Of a stretch of DNA of 64,000 bases, positions 25,955 through 37,762 are shown piece by piece; position 1 is the first letter of the stretch; every line of letters starts with the position of its first letter. Under the pieces are notes generated by a model. It was not told the origin of the DNA. It saw only the letters and a program-made list of their open reading frames with translations, and searched no databases. The DNA is from Dermanyssus gallinae (taxonomy: Eukaryota > Arthropoda > Arachnida > Mesostigmata > Dermanyssidae), in the NCBI GenBank assembly GCA_003439945.1, contig QVRM01001225.1, positions 124,001-188,000 of the forward strand, in the 5' to 3' direction. The translations under genes and the position numbers were made by a program.

Positions 25955-27507
25955 TTGATTGCTTTATTTCTTAAAGAATGTTCCACTACATTAAACTAAT
26001 ACATGCTAAACAATACCTACGGATACTTGTACTCAGGGGCCGTTTCTGTGCAGGGGCTCATCGCTGACTCGGGAATCGACGACCAACGAGTTAGGAAGCC
26101 AAGCTTTGTGCTTTTGTAATCGTCGTCGTCGCCGCTGCCGTGCTAATTAACACCATGATGATCACTGCAGACGACATCGTCATTACTATTGTCGTTGTTG
26201 CTGTTTGTGAGGTTGTTGTCGTCGTTGTTGTTGTTGTTGTTACTGTTGCTGTTATCGTCGTGGTCATCGATCTTCATTGCTGTCGCTGTCATCATCAGAA
26301 CGCACCCCCGTGTACAGACAGCCTAATTTGCTTTAGCCAAGGACCAACTCAGTCGCACAGGGAATAAAACTCGCCCGACCAGCCGGGCGGGAAGTTCAGG
26401 GGATTGAGGTAAATAATATCCCCCCTTTTTCTCTCTCTATCTTTGTCCCTATCTCTAACCCTCGAGTTTATCTCTGTTTTCCCTTTCCGTCTCTTCTTTG
26501 CATTTTCTTCTTCTTCTTCTTTATGCTTTCTCTGGTGACCACAACACCGGGCTACCAGATCGATGATCTAGCGTGTAGGCGGTGTAGGCAGGGGCTGGGG
26601 TGGCGTGGGGATGTGGTGGAGAGGGGTAATAGAATAGCGTGCAGGCAAGCGCTTGGACGCGACTGCTGCGCTGTAGAATCTGAAGGTTGTTGCTCTGTAG
26701 AATCGCGCGCGAGTATCACTGCGGCCATGTCCGTGTCCGTGGAGGCGAATGGCGGGAAAAGGGGCGTGGGATGACGACGACGACGACGACGAGGAAAAGG
26801 AAGAGAAGGGTATCTGTGTGAAGACCACTCTGGCGAAGCCACAAATGATCGTCGACTTCGGACGCGCGTCTGCTCTTCGTTCTCTACGCTACGCTGACTT
26901 GTAATGCCATCGTTGATTGGGTTACGGCTTACGTTGCTATGTCGTCGTCGTCGTCGTACTCGTTGTCGTCGACGGCCTGTCTCTCGGGTTAGCTTCGATT
27001 GGCTAACGGCTTGACGGGTCGCGTCCGGCGTTCTTCGGCCGGCGGGTCTCCTCTCGTTCCGCCGGTCGCTTTGTCTATACGATCTCCGTACTGCAGGCGT
27101 CCGTTTGTCGGTCGGCCCGTGTACTGTGCCTGTCAACGAAGACGTCGGGATACGCCCCTTCCGGTGTGTCAGCGCAGCCGCCGCTACCGGCGTCGCAGAA
27201 CGACCGCGTAGATCGCCATGGTATATACACTTCGCCGCTTACTTAGTCATTCACTCACCCGCCTGCTCGCCAGTCGTCATAACCTACCCGTGAAAAGTGG
27301 CCGCGCTCATACGAGCTGCTGGGAGTCTAAGCATGAGTCTCACAGAAGCTGGCGTCATTGTCGTTCGTCACAGTGAGAAGAAAGACTTCGCTACCACTTA
27401 GCGGCGTCGACAGGCGACGAGACATTCACCGTTCAGTGGTGTGACGGTAACAGCAGCAGCAACAGTAACAATGATACCACTAGATCATTGGGTTTGACTA
27501 GAACTAT

Positions 27508-27538
<31 letters not shown>

Positions 27539-27647
27539 CTGGCGAATCAAACGTTTGTAGCATGGAGTACAAGTATTATAGACATACAAAGACTACGTAC
27601 TTTTTTTAATGCTATATGTGTAGTAGATATATTTATTTACCTTTTCA
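25951..27647. other. GC-rich island without assigned gene
   Basis: It contains (GTT/GTC)n at about 26190-26260 and (GAC)n at about 26772-26795. A GC-rich block at 26520-27470 has overlapping arginine/proline-rich open frames on both strands, none with a family signature. A (TA)n tract lies at 27512-27539. A promoter/5' region or an exon is possible but unproven. Confidence 0.35.
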
Positions 27648-29787
27648 GGTTCAGCTTCAATTTTCAATTTTCAATTTCAAACATGGTTTATTCACGGAAC
27701 TGCATTTCACAACGCTTAAGTTCTCGGTAAAAAAAAAATTGTTGAAAAAATATGAATCAAACAACAAAGCAGATAATTACTCTCGACAAAATCCAAGGAG
27801 TGCTTTGTATAAGCACTTTACACACAATGGTATTACAGTGGTTAATGATTTACACAAGAACTTCAAAGCAGCAATTGGTGCGTTTGTTAGAACGCCGAAC
27901 ACCACATGAGGCAACAAACTTGCAAATATAACACACAAACGAAGTAGTCCACTAGTACAGCATCAACACAACTTACAACAACTATGTCTAAAAACATGTG
28001 GATAAATACAATCAAACTAGGTGTGTCCTCGTATACGAAGCACAACATTTGTAATACCAACTATACCTAGATCACACGCCTGGTTCCGACTGTGAAATTA
28101 ACAGCCACTGCTTTAACTCGCGAGAGAAGAGGTGTTTCGTGGTGAGGCATCTTATGCGTTTAGGAATGCGGGTCCAGGTTTCAGAAAGGCGGTACGCAAG
28201 TGCGTGTTGACTAGACTTCAAGGATACAGAGGGCACTGCAAAAGTTGTTGCGCGCCTACCTGTTGTTCGACTCAGGGTAGGGACTAGTGCAAATGCAATC
28301 TCCATAGGCACAATACTACGCGAAATTTTGTACGCTAACATTGAAACCCGCAGGGAGTAAATGCTTTCTACCGTGAGTAGGTTAAAACGAATGAGCAAGT
28401 CACGGACCGAATCCCTTCGCCTTCTAGCAAAAATGGCTCTAATTGCATAATTTTGTATCACTTGTGCTCTTCGGAGAATTCCGTCGTAGCTACCTCCCCA
28501 GAGAAGGATTCCATAGCATAGAACTGGTAAAAACACGGCCTTGTACACCAGAAGTAAGCCCTCTGTGGGTACCCCAATCAATTTCATTTTACACAGCGTA
28601 GATATTACAGCATAGCACTTTGGTGCAATGTAATCCAGATGGGGATGCCACCTCATGTTTTCCTGGAGAACGAGCCCCAGGCACCTAGCGGTCTGCGAGA
28701 GCTTAATGTTCCGTGTCTTAAACATCTGGTTGTCAGATAATTCTAGAAGCCTCGGCGATGCACGAAAAACTATGAAATTGGTTTTGTTAGCATTGACGAC
28801 TAGTCCAAAAATGTTCAAAATGCTAATTATATTATCAACATTCAAAAGCGACTGCTGCAAGTCCATATCAAAGTTCCGATAATTCACTCCGAACAGTAGC
28901 GTAGTGTCATCAGCAAAAGCTATAGCTGAGCCAAGGTTTAGCCTCTGAATCCGTAATAGAATAAAATTCAGTAGAATAAGAAACATAAAAGGTCCGAGAA
29001 CCGAGCCTTGAGGGGTACCGATATCGACCTGCTGCCATGAGGACTCTATTTGACCAGCTCGTACCACCTGTCTCCGTCCTGAGAGATAGGACCTAAACCA
29101 GGCAACCGCCGGCGCAGAGCAACCCAGCTGAGCGAGCATTTGGAATAGAAGGGAATGATCAAGGCAATTGAAAGCCGCTGACACGTCGAGAAAGACTGCG
29201 AGACAAAACTTATGTAGCTCAACCGAGTCGGACACTCGCTGCCATAAGTGGGCCAACGCGAGGTCAGTCGACCTACCCCTGCGAAAGCCGAACTGGTTTG
29301 AGGAAAGGAAATTTATCGTCTCTAAATATCCATTTAGCCTAACCAGCACCAGTTTCTCAATGACCTTCGAGATATAATCCACGACCGAGATCGGCCTATA
29401 GTTGGCTGCGCGGTTTCGCTCACCCTTTTTCTTAAATAGAGGAAACACCGCCGTATCTTTCAAACGTGATGGAAAGCTGCCAGACTCAAACGAACGATTT
29501 ATAATGACAGTCAGCGGACCTGCGATCGACGAAGCTGCTAACTTTAATAATTTTGCAGGTACACCGATGACACCTCCACTCCAGCTTGCTTTAAGACGGA
29601 GAAGGGTACCATGAACCTCAGGAATAGAGACAGCAGAGAGTGAGAATACATTGTCATTTTTTTCCCATACCTCGTCAAGCAGGGTGGCCATATCTCTGTT
29701 CTTTTTGAGGTGAGCGACCGTGGTATTACCTAGCGTGGCAAAATGACGGTTTAGCTCGTCTGCAATTTTTACTGGATCATCTATTAG

Positions 29788-29792
<5 letters not shown>
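27648..29792 (-). mobile_element. 5'-truncated CR1/L2-group LINE with TTGAAAA-type 3' tail
   Basis: Minus-strand element containing a reverse transcriptase frame, a 3' UTR of about 400 bp, AATAAA (complement at 27687-27692) and a terminal short tandem repeat of TTGAAAA/TTGAAA units (27648-27680 region). Such microsatellite tails are typical of CR1/L2-group LINEs. The 5' side ends exactly at a (TA)n array (29793-29820); no endonuclease domain is present. Confidence 0.75.
28072..29787 (-). CDS. LINE reverse transcriptase (partial ORF2, uninterrupted)
   Basis: A single minus-strand frame of about 570 codons without stops, the longest in the window. An upstream methionine exists at 29847, but the first 20 residues are translated (TA)n (Tyr-Ile repeats), so the true 5' part is lost. 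Numbering from that Met, the reverse transcriptase blocks are NYRPIS at 149, QFGFRRGRST at 185, FLDVSAAF at 219 (first catalytic Asp 221), GTPQGSVLGP at 277 and FADD at 311 (catalytic Asp 313 and 314). A thumb/connection region and a C-terminal segment follow to residue 591. All three catalytic Asp residues are present. The expected 'YIND' after the GTPQGS block is replaced by LLNF, a possible sign of early decay. Retrotransposon ORF2 copies new DNA by target-primed reverse transcription, but without an endonuclease domain this copy cannot act alone. Confidence 0.85.
   Translation of the reverse strand, partial: LIDDPVKIADELNRHFATLGNTTVAHLKKNRDMATLLDEVWEKNDNVFSLSAVSIPEVHGTLLRLKASWSGGVIGVPAKLLKLAASSIAGPLTVIINRSFESGSFPSRLKDTAVFPLFKKKGERNRAANYRPISVVDYISKVIEKLVLVRLNGYLETINFLSSNQFGFRRGRSTDLALAHLWQRVSDSVELHKFCLAVFLDVSAAFNCLDHSLLFQMLAQLGCSAPAVAWFRSYLSGRRQVVRAGQIESSWQQVDIGTPQGSVLGPFMFLILLNFILLRIQRLNLGSAIAFADDTTLLFGVNYRNFDMDLQQSLLNVDNIISILNIFGLVVNANKTNFIVFRASPRLLELSDNQMFKTRNIKLSQTARCLGLVLQENMRWHPHLDYIAPKCYAVISTLCKMKLIGVPTEGLLLVYKAVFLPVLCYGILLWGGSYDGILRRAQVIQNYAIRAIFARRRRDSVRDLLIRFNLLTVESIYSLRVSMLAYKISRSIVPMEIAFALVPTLSRTTGRRATTFAVPSVSLKSSQHALAYRLSETWTRIPKRIRCLTTKHLFSRELKQWLLISQSEPGV

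Positions 29793-29820
<28 letters not shown>
29793..29820. repeat. (TA)n microsatellite at LINE 5' end
   Basis: TA tract forming the left limit of the LINE coding sequence. Confidence 0.97.
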
Positions 29821-29824
<4 letters not shown>

Positions 29825-29885
29825 ATGTAGTTTGTTGTTACGTTCATTATGTTACAATTGTTTACACCCCGTTATTAGTTAAATA
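29825..29885 (-). repeat. Short dispersed repeat, copy 1
   Basis: The minus-strand sequence GGGGTGTAAACAATTGTA...ATGAACGT...ACAAACTACATC is closely matched on the plus strand at 36478-36531. This copy lies between two (TA)n arrays. Nature unknown. Confidence 0.65.
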
Positions 29886-29897
29886 AAATGTGTTTTA

Positions 29898-29899
<2 letters not shown>

Positions 29900-29950
<51 letters not shown>
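29900..29950. repeat. (TA)n microsatellite
   Basis: Pure TA tract next to the truncated end of the mariner fragment. Confidence 0.97.
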
Positions 29951-29955
<5 letters not shown>

Positions 29956-29974
29956 TCGTCTATGGAGCATATCA

Positions 29975-30610
29975 CATCATTTACATTATTATTCGTGCAT
30001 ATCACACATGAGTCGCATTATGTCGAACACGTAGCCAGGTCCAGCCAATATATGGGGGATGCTCAAAAACTCAGAACATTGGTTCGCGTAATGGCAAAAT
30101 GCGACGTGTGGGCGGCCGCATTGTCTTGGTTACGCAGCACAGTATTCTGCTACATCGCGGGCCGTAATGCTATGATGCGTTGCTTCAGATGGTGCAAGGG
30201 TATTGTGTATTACTATCCAGTTAAGGTTCCGCCCGTAGAAAGGTAGTTAAGTATTATAATGTATTTCACATCCCAGAAAGCGGTCGCAAAAACTTTTCCG
30301 GTCGAGGTGGGCCTCCTTACCCTGGAAAAAAGCCTTTGGCCACGTTTGGTTCACTCTCTGGTGGCACCTTCCCGCCTACAGTGAAGCGGCGTATCCAGGC
30401 TTCGTCTGGTTACAAATAGGCCCATACAAATCCTGCGGCAATCGTCCCAAGAGTTCCAAATTTTCCTTCAAAATTACGCGTTTCAGTTTGCTACTGCAAT
30501 ATTTGATGTACTGCACCATAGTTAGTGCCCATGTTTCGCTAATTCGCGCAGTTTCAATCGACGGTTAGTCATCACGAGTCTGTAGGTGCCTTTACTAAAG
30601 CTATTTTAAA
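29975..30610 (-). pseudogene. mariner-family transposase, nearly full-span but heavily decayed
   Basis: The minus strand can be followed across frames from N to C terminus. A helix-turn-helix segment ('LVMTNRRLKLRELAKHMG') at about 30530-30600 is followed by an 'EAWI' segment holding the position of the first catalytic Asp (DETW in the family) near 30400. 'KVFATAFWDVKYIII' follows at about 30260-30310, then 'NQDNAAAHT', the block with the second Asp, at about 30110-30140. 'SPIYWLDLA', matching 'PPYSPDLAP', lies near 30030. Many stops and frameshifts make it inactive. It is truncated at its C-terminal end beside a (TA)n array. Its helix-turn-helix and following block resemble those of the fragments at 33690 and 52636, suggesting one family. 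Confidence 0.75.
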
Positions 30611-31903
30611 TGAAGCAAAGCATTTAATAATGATACATTCGTTCCGTAAATTGCATCTAATTTGGCATTCGTTTCCGTTGCAGTTAAGCCTTTAAAAATT
30701 TTTTTTTAATCACAGCACGGTACTTGTTCTGCTTCAGTACCACTGGAGTGTCTGACATGTTAGAGTTGCGCGACCTCTTACAAACGCAACTCGAAATCAA
30801 TTCACATAATACTTGTTATTGTTATTCCAGAATAACGTCTATCTCTGGGACTGCAGTCGGCGTGAGCAGTTGCGGTTAAGTATACGGCAGGAGCGGATTC
30901 TTACACAACAAAAATGGAAGATTTACAATAGAGTACGCTGTGTGAGGACTCCAGAACTATGTAAGACAGTGCAAAAGTGTATTTTAGGCGATCCTCGAAT
31001 GCGCGCTTTGACCTCAAAATGTGATGTGTCATTGTGACCCTAGGAATTAGTCTTATACGATCAAAGTCAGACAGACTCTTTGAGACCAATAAAGCAAATC
31101 ACAAAAGCGTCTAAACGAGGCCGGTCGTAACCGACCGGCGTACATCGCAGCGCCGACTCCGCTCTTCACCGAGTACTTGCAGCGCACCCACAATTTATCT
31201 CGTACATCGGCATATACGGAAGTATACATTCTCGACTGCGAATCAAAGGTGTTGTACATCAATCCCAATTTCTACGAATCTAACGCTCTTCCCTTGGTCA
31301 CTTAAAAGGGCCCCGCCAGAAAAGTTAGCATCGTATCTCACGCTTTGCAATGCACGGATTTCGCCACAAATTTTGTGCGCCGTCGTCGCCACAAAATCGT
31401 ATTCGTACTCTCTGTGGGCGTACTTACTCTACATAGCACTTACTCAAGTGTGCAGCCTCGGTTGCTTTGAACCATTTGATTTAATTATTATTACGTACAC
31501 AAGTATGAGTCAATAAAGTTTGTCATGTATAGAGCGAAAAGGCTTGCTCGGTGTCGGGTGATCCGGGGTTCCCTCGAGCACAAAACAGCAAGCCATCTAT
31601 GATGAGACGATATTCACCGTGGCCGCAAATTTTCTGGATTACGATATGTGGGGCATTTTTGATAATGACTGAGCAAACATTATCTAGCAAAACTCGACAT
31701 AACAAAATAGACTCGCTCACTGCCTCTATTCGGCGGGCGTTGGCAAATCTTGATAGAGTATTGCAGCAGTTGAAGCAGCAAACATCGGTTACATTAAATA
31801 AATACGTCTATTGAGAATGTCTCTATTAGCACATGCAAATTTATTTTTATTTAGTTGTTTGTCACCAAACGATATATACGCCAAAAAAAAAAATATATAT
31901 ATA
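30611..31903. other. Unassigned spacer
   Basis: Two overlapping plus-strand frames without early stops occur between 31120 and 31530, plus an 87-codon frame at 31551-31814 followed by AATAAA. None matches a family I know. Immediately left of 31904 is a short A-run and (TA)4. Confidence 0.35.
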
Positions 31904-32771
31904 CAGGGTCATTCAGGGAGTATTGTACTTTTCGAGGTTTGATAGAGTTCGGCAAGAAAATAATTTTTCGCGATGGAGAGAGGACGCGGAAACGTCTTGT
32001 TAGGAGAGAGAGTGGAGTTTATAAAAGTAGTTATTCAGCTTTTTTTCTCCAACATAGTTGTGCGAAATGTACGTTTGCGGGAGAACCAGTCAACGCATGA
32101 AGGAAACGTACATCGGCGTGTTCGGAGGAAAATTCTGCACAACGGAAGACACTTCACTAGCTTGCGTAGCAAAAAGCGAATACCCAGATTAAGGAAAGTC
32201 ATGAAAAGTCGATATGTTGTTATGTCGTACGTTTTTTTTATATAGCTTTTTCGATAGCCATATCGAAAGCGAAGACATGCATATTTGCATAGGGCGTATG
32301 AGAAAGTTAGGTACATATTTTAAGGTTTGGTAGAACTCAGCAAGAGAATAATTTTTCCTACATTTGCTATTGCGTGAGAGTGGTTTTTTGGACGTACATT
32401 TTTGGTCGCAATGGAAACATTTTACGATTTTTCATGAAAAAGCGTTAACGTAAAATATCAACTTTTCATGAGTTTCCTTAATCTGGGTATTCGCTTTTTG
32501 ATACGCAAGCTAGTGAAGTGTCTTCCGTTGTGCAGAATTTTCCTCCGAACACGCCGATGTAAACGGTTCCTTCATGCGTTGACTGGTTCTCCCGCAAACG
32601 TAGATTTCGCACAACTAGGTAGGAGAAAAAAGGCAGAAAAACTACTTTTATAAACTTCACTCTCTCTCCTAAACAAGACGTTGACGCGTCTTCCCTCCAT
32701 AGGGAAAACTTATTTTCTTGCCGAGTTCTATCAAACCTCGAAAGAAGTACAATACTCCCTGAATGACCCTG
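31904..32771. mobile_element. Foldback element, copy B (CAGGGTCATT termini)
   Basis: An 868-bp element from CAGGGTCATT to AATGACCCTG, flanked by TATATATA on the left and TATATA on the right. The arms are long inverted repeats; for example, CTTGCGTAGC.AAAAGCGAATACC.AG on the left mirrors CTGG.TATTCGCTTTTTGATACGCAAG on the right. Arm sequences are closely related to copy A. The central segment is conserved with copy C in the same orientation and with A in reverse. It has no transposase. It shows a central deletion relative to A, which is 271 bp longer. Confidence 0.85.
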
Positions 32772-33119
32772 TATATACATAATGGTAAATAAATCAGGGC
32801 AGCTAGGAGAGATTGAGAAGCCGTGATGCAATCCACGTTCTCCAGTCAGATATCGACCAAGCTGTGGCACGACCCAGAGGTAATATGTATGCTCTTTTGA
32901 CTGCGTCAAAGCTTTAAATTAGAAATCCCCTCGTCAACTGCTGGTTACCACCGTCCTGCGATGACTATCGATCGGCTGAACACCTTTTGCAGTCAAAAAT
33001 CTGATAACACCTCGATGCTCGTCAATCGATGAATCTTGCAATGGGATTTTGAAGTAGTGGAAATGTTACAAACTGTTTGCGGTGATTAAGCAGTGTACTA
33101 AAACACTGCGTCTACGTAC

Positions 33120-33448
33120 GGACGTGAAGAGAGCAAACATGGCCCCGAAAAGGCCTTTGATGTCACAGAAGAAAGCGTTTAAAAATTCGTGATATTTGTT
33201 GTTGTTGTTTGCTGATTGAATTTTCATCTTATTGTTATCTCAGTACTATAACGTGTTGCCGCCGCTTGAACTAGAGGTGTTGTTGTCTGCTTATATTTGT
33301 TTTGCCACCATGTTCTACGGTGAATAGGGATTAAATTTTAAGGAAATTGCGCGAGCATGTCCGACGTGAGAGGCCTAAAGTCTGGGCAAAGAACTCTTGC
33401 GTTTTTCATCACGACAATGCACCGGCGCACTTTTGCCTATTTCAACGG
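33120..33448 (+). pseudogene. mariner-family transposase fragment
   Basis: Plus-strand translation in shifting frames gives 'KRANMAPKRPLMSQKKAF' (matching the basic segment before the beta-strand core), then 'LPPCSTVNRD' and 'LREHVRRERPKVWAKN' followed by 'FHHDNAPAH'. The last carries the second catalytic Asp (His-His-Asp-Asn context). It ends shortly after at a stop. The N-terminal helix-turn-helix and the third acidic block are missing. A different mariner fragment begins about 250 bp further on, in the same orientation. Confidence 0.75.
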
Positions 33449-33689
33449 TAAACATTTTTTTTGGAGACTATAAAGATGGCGGCATTGAATTGCAGCGGGC
33501 GGGAGGCACTTTTTAAGCAAACAGAAACACTTTAGACGACAAAAGAAAACTTTTATCATAAAGATTTGTACGAACTTTTTGATCCACTTTTGAATTTGTG
33601 TAAATTTTGGTTCTAAATCGCGTTTGTAGGACCTCACGCGAAACAATGTAGCGTGTAAAGCAGCCACCGCACGAGCAAACAATTGCGAG

Positions 33690-34085
33690 AAAAACCGATA
33701 CGCGTGTTAATTTCGAAAAGCAATTCAAACAATTTTGAGACGATTTCCGCAAGATTATTTAAGCCGATTCGTAGTTGCCAACGCAACCTGAATCCACCAC
33801 CGTAAGTTCCGGAAGTGAAGACGCCACCAGGGGCCGCACACAGGGCGAAAAGCCTGCCGTCAGAGTAACGTGTCACGTCTCGATCGGAACAGTTTTGGCG
33901 ACGTTTTCCGGAATGCGGAACGGATTCTATAGAGTAATTTCCTTTTTACAGGAAGACCGATAACTAAGGAGTACTACGCAACCTCTCGCCTAGCTAAAGG
34001 AACGCATAAACAAGCACTACGGTATGCGATGTAGAAGAGGACTGTGCTGTTTCACCATGAGAACGCGCCCGCCCACATGTCTATT
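33690..34085 (+). pseudogene. mariner-family transposase fragment (second type)
   Basis: Read across frames it contains 'FEKQF.Q.ETISARLF', then 'RFVVANATWIHH', the block around the first catalytic Asp (DETW in active members; Asp replaced by Asn here). Next come 'GRPIT.EYYATLLA.LKERI' and 'VLFHHENAPAHM', where the second catalytic Asp is Glu. Both replacements and several stops mark it as dead. The block before 'RFVVA' matches the fragments at 29975-30610 and 52636, so the three are probably the same family. It is directly followed by an unrelated minus-strand repeat. Confidence 0.75.
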
Positions 34086-34099
34086 TTTAATTTATTTTA

Positions 34100-34225
34100 T
34101 TGTTAATCATATTTAATTCACTCAAATAGAGTATAGACAAACTGGTTCATGTTAATATTAGAACACCATTATTTTGCCGATTTACCGCGAGAGGACGTGC
34201 AGAGATCTTCGTTGTAGTACCGAAC
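34100..34225 (-). repeat. LINE-tail/SINE-like repeat, copy 2
   Basis: On the minus strand, the segment from CGAAGATCT through AACATGAAC..TTTGT to CTCTATTTGA(G/T)TGA matches the 117-bp insertion at 39307-39423. It ends in an AT-rich tail. It is a member of the same short retroposed family, with possibly longer upstream sequence. Confidence 0.6.
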
Positions 34226-35631
34226 AGCCAACCGAGTGGTACTTGACGCATTGCTGCGAGCAGAACCGACAACTTTTCACTGAGTACTATAGTCTTCATG
34301 AAAGTCCCTACGGGGGCATACGGTATGTTAGAGACCGTGTACGATGCACCTGGTGTAGACGTGCTGGTCATCGCAGGCCACCCCGGCTTATAATTAAGAA
34401 GACTTAAAGACGTCGGCGTTCTTACCTCCATCGCTGCCTTCACGACTTTGCGTCGACACTCTCCTAAGAGCTCAAGGTTAAGTGCCTTCGTCGCAAGGAT
34501 ACGCAGCCTAAGCCGAAGCATCTCGGCGCGCAGTCCGAAAATACGTACGCGAAGTGGCTTCTCGCCCTAAATAAAAGGCAAAGTATTCGCTTCCTCTATA
34601 GTATGAAGCGGGTTCAAGCCCCACCGTTGCACATTTGTATTTATGGGGGGCCGTATAAGAAGCAATGCAAAAAGCAGTCCCATAGACGTTAAATCTTGAT
34701 TGAGAGTCAGCCCAAAAAGCATAGTATGAAGCATTTCTCAAGCAAATTCATATTCGCTTGATTTAGGTACGGCCACACTCTGTCTAAACGAGCATGTTTT
34801 GGTTCAAGCACAAATGGCTGCTAAACAGCCCAGATTAGAATCCTGGTTGGACTGCTATGTATAGGGCATGATTGAGCAAGGGTCTAATACGTATCCGCAC
34901 ATTAACCGAGGCTCGCTTCCAACCGCCATTAAGAAAGCGTTTCAACGATTTTGATAGAGACATTTTGACAGGGGCTTGTGTGCGGTTTAGACCCCGAATT
35001 GGACAGGTGCTCAGCGTGAGCGAGGGCGTTTTGCTAAATGAAATAATCATTAGGAGTTTCCCTGTCGACCTACGCGCGAATAAAATGCATCTAAAAGTTT
35101 GTTTTCGTTTAGATGCAGGCTTGAAAATAGGCGATAAACATACGCGTCAATACTATGGACGGTTGCAAACGCACACGGCATGAATTCTGGGAGTTTTAAG
35201 GCTATTCATCTAATCACATCACTTAACAGTTGTACGGATAGACCTAATCAAAGGAAGCCAACCTAGATCGCTGTACAGTCTCTGAAGCGCCGGCGCGTGT
35301 TTTCAAACAAACAAATCCGACCGTAGGCCGGCATCACCGTTAATCATCTTCCGTTCCCTATGTGGTATGTGGAGTGCATACATGCACACATGTGGGAGCT
35401 CGAGAATGAGAGCTGCGGCGGCAGCAGCAGATGAACGCTGCCGCTGACAGTGGTGGTAGCGAGGCAGACAGAACCGAGCTATAGAGTGACACTAATCATA
35501 TAAACAGTATATTACCAACAAGAACAACAACATCAACCATAATAATAATAGTCATCATGAAACCACTCTGCTGTCTCCCTGCTCCCCCCCCCTTGAATAA
35601 GGGAAAATAAAAGAGATCTCTTTCTCTCTCG

Positions 35632-35668
<37 letters not shown>

Positions 35669-36030
35669 AGAGATAGAGCGTATATGTGTATGCTTCCGAC
35701 TGCTGTTAACGACTTCGTCGACTGTTCGATTTGGCCGTAACGGTGGGCCGGTCACGATTCCAACGAGGTTGTCTATCACGTGATGATGGCCCGTCCACGG
35801 CAGAAAGCAGAAGAAGAGACGCGCCGAGAGCGGTGTTCAGCGAACTCTCGAACGAGCGAATCGACCGAAAGCGAGCGCGCCAATCACCCCCCACCTACGC
35901 AACGCACACCGATGTACTAAATTAGCCTCGTAGCGTAGTCATTAGGCAATTACGACGAGTCGCGTTTCATTTCATGACATATCGTGGTTATGATGAGCGA
36001 AGGAAAGGGAAAAGCGAACAGAAAGTGTGG
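34226..36030. other. Unassigned region
   Basis: It contains a segment at 34843-34874 whose minus strand resembles 2811-2842 (CCCTATACATAGCA), an alternating CAG-type run near 35420 and a (TA)n tract at 35635-35665. No gene recognised. Confidence 0.4.
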
Positions 36031-36196
<166 letters not shown>

Positions 36197-36297
36197 AACG
36201 AGACTAATTTAGTGTAGAGATAGGCGGAAAGAGGAAAAGTGGCGGAAGCTGTGGAGAACCTTTCAATCGGCAGTTAGCGACAACAACGCCTTTCAGC

Positions 36298-36327
36298 AGT
36301 AATAGTAGTAGTAGTAGTAGTAGTAGA
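36298..36327. repeat. (TAG)n microsatellite
   Basis: About nine trinucleotide units. Confidence 0.9.
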
Positions 36328-36477
36328 GGTAGAGGTTGTAGAATTGAAAAGCTGCCACGCGTGGCCGTTAAGATACGTTAATATTGTCGTATCACAGGCC
36401 ATTCTCGTTCAAAGCGTTTCAATTGATTGTTATGTTACACTACTCTAGGAATATAGTACGCATTTATTTATTTAACT

Positions 36478-36531
36478 TATAATAGGGTGTAAACAACTGT
36501 ACCTCAATGAACGTGATGACAAACTACATCA
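36478..36531 (+). repeat. Short dispersed repeat, copy 2
   Basis: Plus-strand match to the minus strand of 29825-29885 (GGGTGTAAACAACTGTA...ACAAACTACATC). Confidence 0.65.
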
Positions 36532-37685
36532 GCCTATAGAATCCTTATCTATTGAACACCCATTATTATATAGGCAAGCTATAGGAGAAAACAAAAGAGA
36601 ATATATAGGAGAAAGACCAATGGTGGTGGCGGATGCAGGGTCCGATGTCACTCAAGAGCTTCTATGAAACTTAAATGCACATAAAGCGTAATCGAAACGA
36701 CGTATTGATGTGAACCATAAGATCATAGGGATATTCCGTAAATCATAGAACTCCCCAGGGTTGTGTTTAAACGGTAACAATTATTTCATTGTCGTCTGGG
36801 ATACTACAGGAACTGACTCGTCAGCACCTTCAATGATCGCTCGCGGGGCAGCGTGGGCGAGAACGCAGTCTTCCAGGCCCAGGCGGCTAAATGCCGACAA
36901 TATTTCGAGATCAGGAACCCCTTGAATGTCTGCCCCATTTGCGGTTGGAACTCTTAGTGAGCCCAAACCTATCCCGACGGGAGCACAATGTGTGGGCGCT
37001 AAAATTCTTCCGCCAGCGTCTGTGAATAGAAATACAACGCGGAAACTTCGGTTTGGAGCACCTTACTCACGTGTCCTACACTCAGACTTAAGTATCTCTC
37101 CTATTTTATTGCTATACATAATACACTATGAATGGTTGGACACCATATTAATAGTGTAATTATAAATAATGAAACTTAAACATTTTTGGTGCGTCAGGTA
37201 AGAGCCTTGTTTTTATTTATTAGCAATTAGGGGAAGCTAACTTTAGTAGTGTTCAAACAAACACACGTGGTTCTACACCATGATGATCATCCAATACTGA
37301 CTCTAAGTATGAATGTTTCTAATGAGAGTTTCCATACGTCTTCAGTTAAATCACCAGGTGTACTCAGCAGGGTACTCGATAAGCATATAAACGCGCTCAG
37401 AATCTTTCTAAGGCCAAAACGCATCCTGCAACTCTAATGTTATAAATCGAGAGTTCTATCATGACAAAAAGCATAAAAAATGCCAAGAGGAAATAATAAT
37501 GGTCTTCTGTATACCAATCATAATTCTAATTAATATACTCTAAACTCGTTTAACCGTAATTGCTTTTAACTAAATTAGACGTCAATTAAAACGAGTCACG
37601 TAAATAACATTGGAGCTGAGCTTGTCAATTGCAGAACAGTAAATTCGCTCAGACAACCTATACGAATCTCAACACGCTCTATCAG

Positions 37686-37687
<2 letters not shown>
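36532..37687. other. AT-rich spacer
   Basis: Nothing recognised. Confidence 0.5.

Positions 37688-37762
<75 letters not shown>

Noticed and set aside
26552..27136. 194-codon minus-strand frame, Arg/Pro-rich
   Set aside because: Composition follows GAC/CGT repeats; overlapping frames are open on the other strand and no domain is seen.
18758..32653. Similar peptides shared by foldback arms (around 18758, 32035 and 32468)
   Set aside because: The similarity follows from shared arm DNA in several orientations, and the frames break in other copies.
34570..34640. tRNA gene suggested by GCGGGTTCAAGCCCC
   Set aside because: The would-be D arm and anticodon arm cannot be fitted; the box A-like segment is too close.
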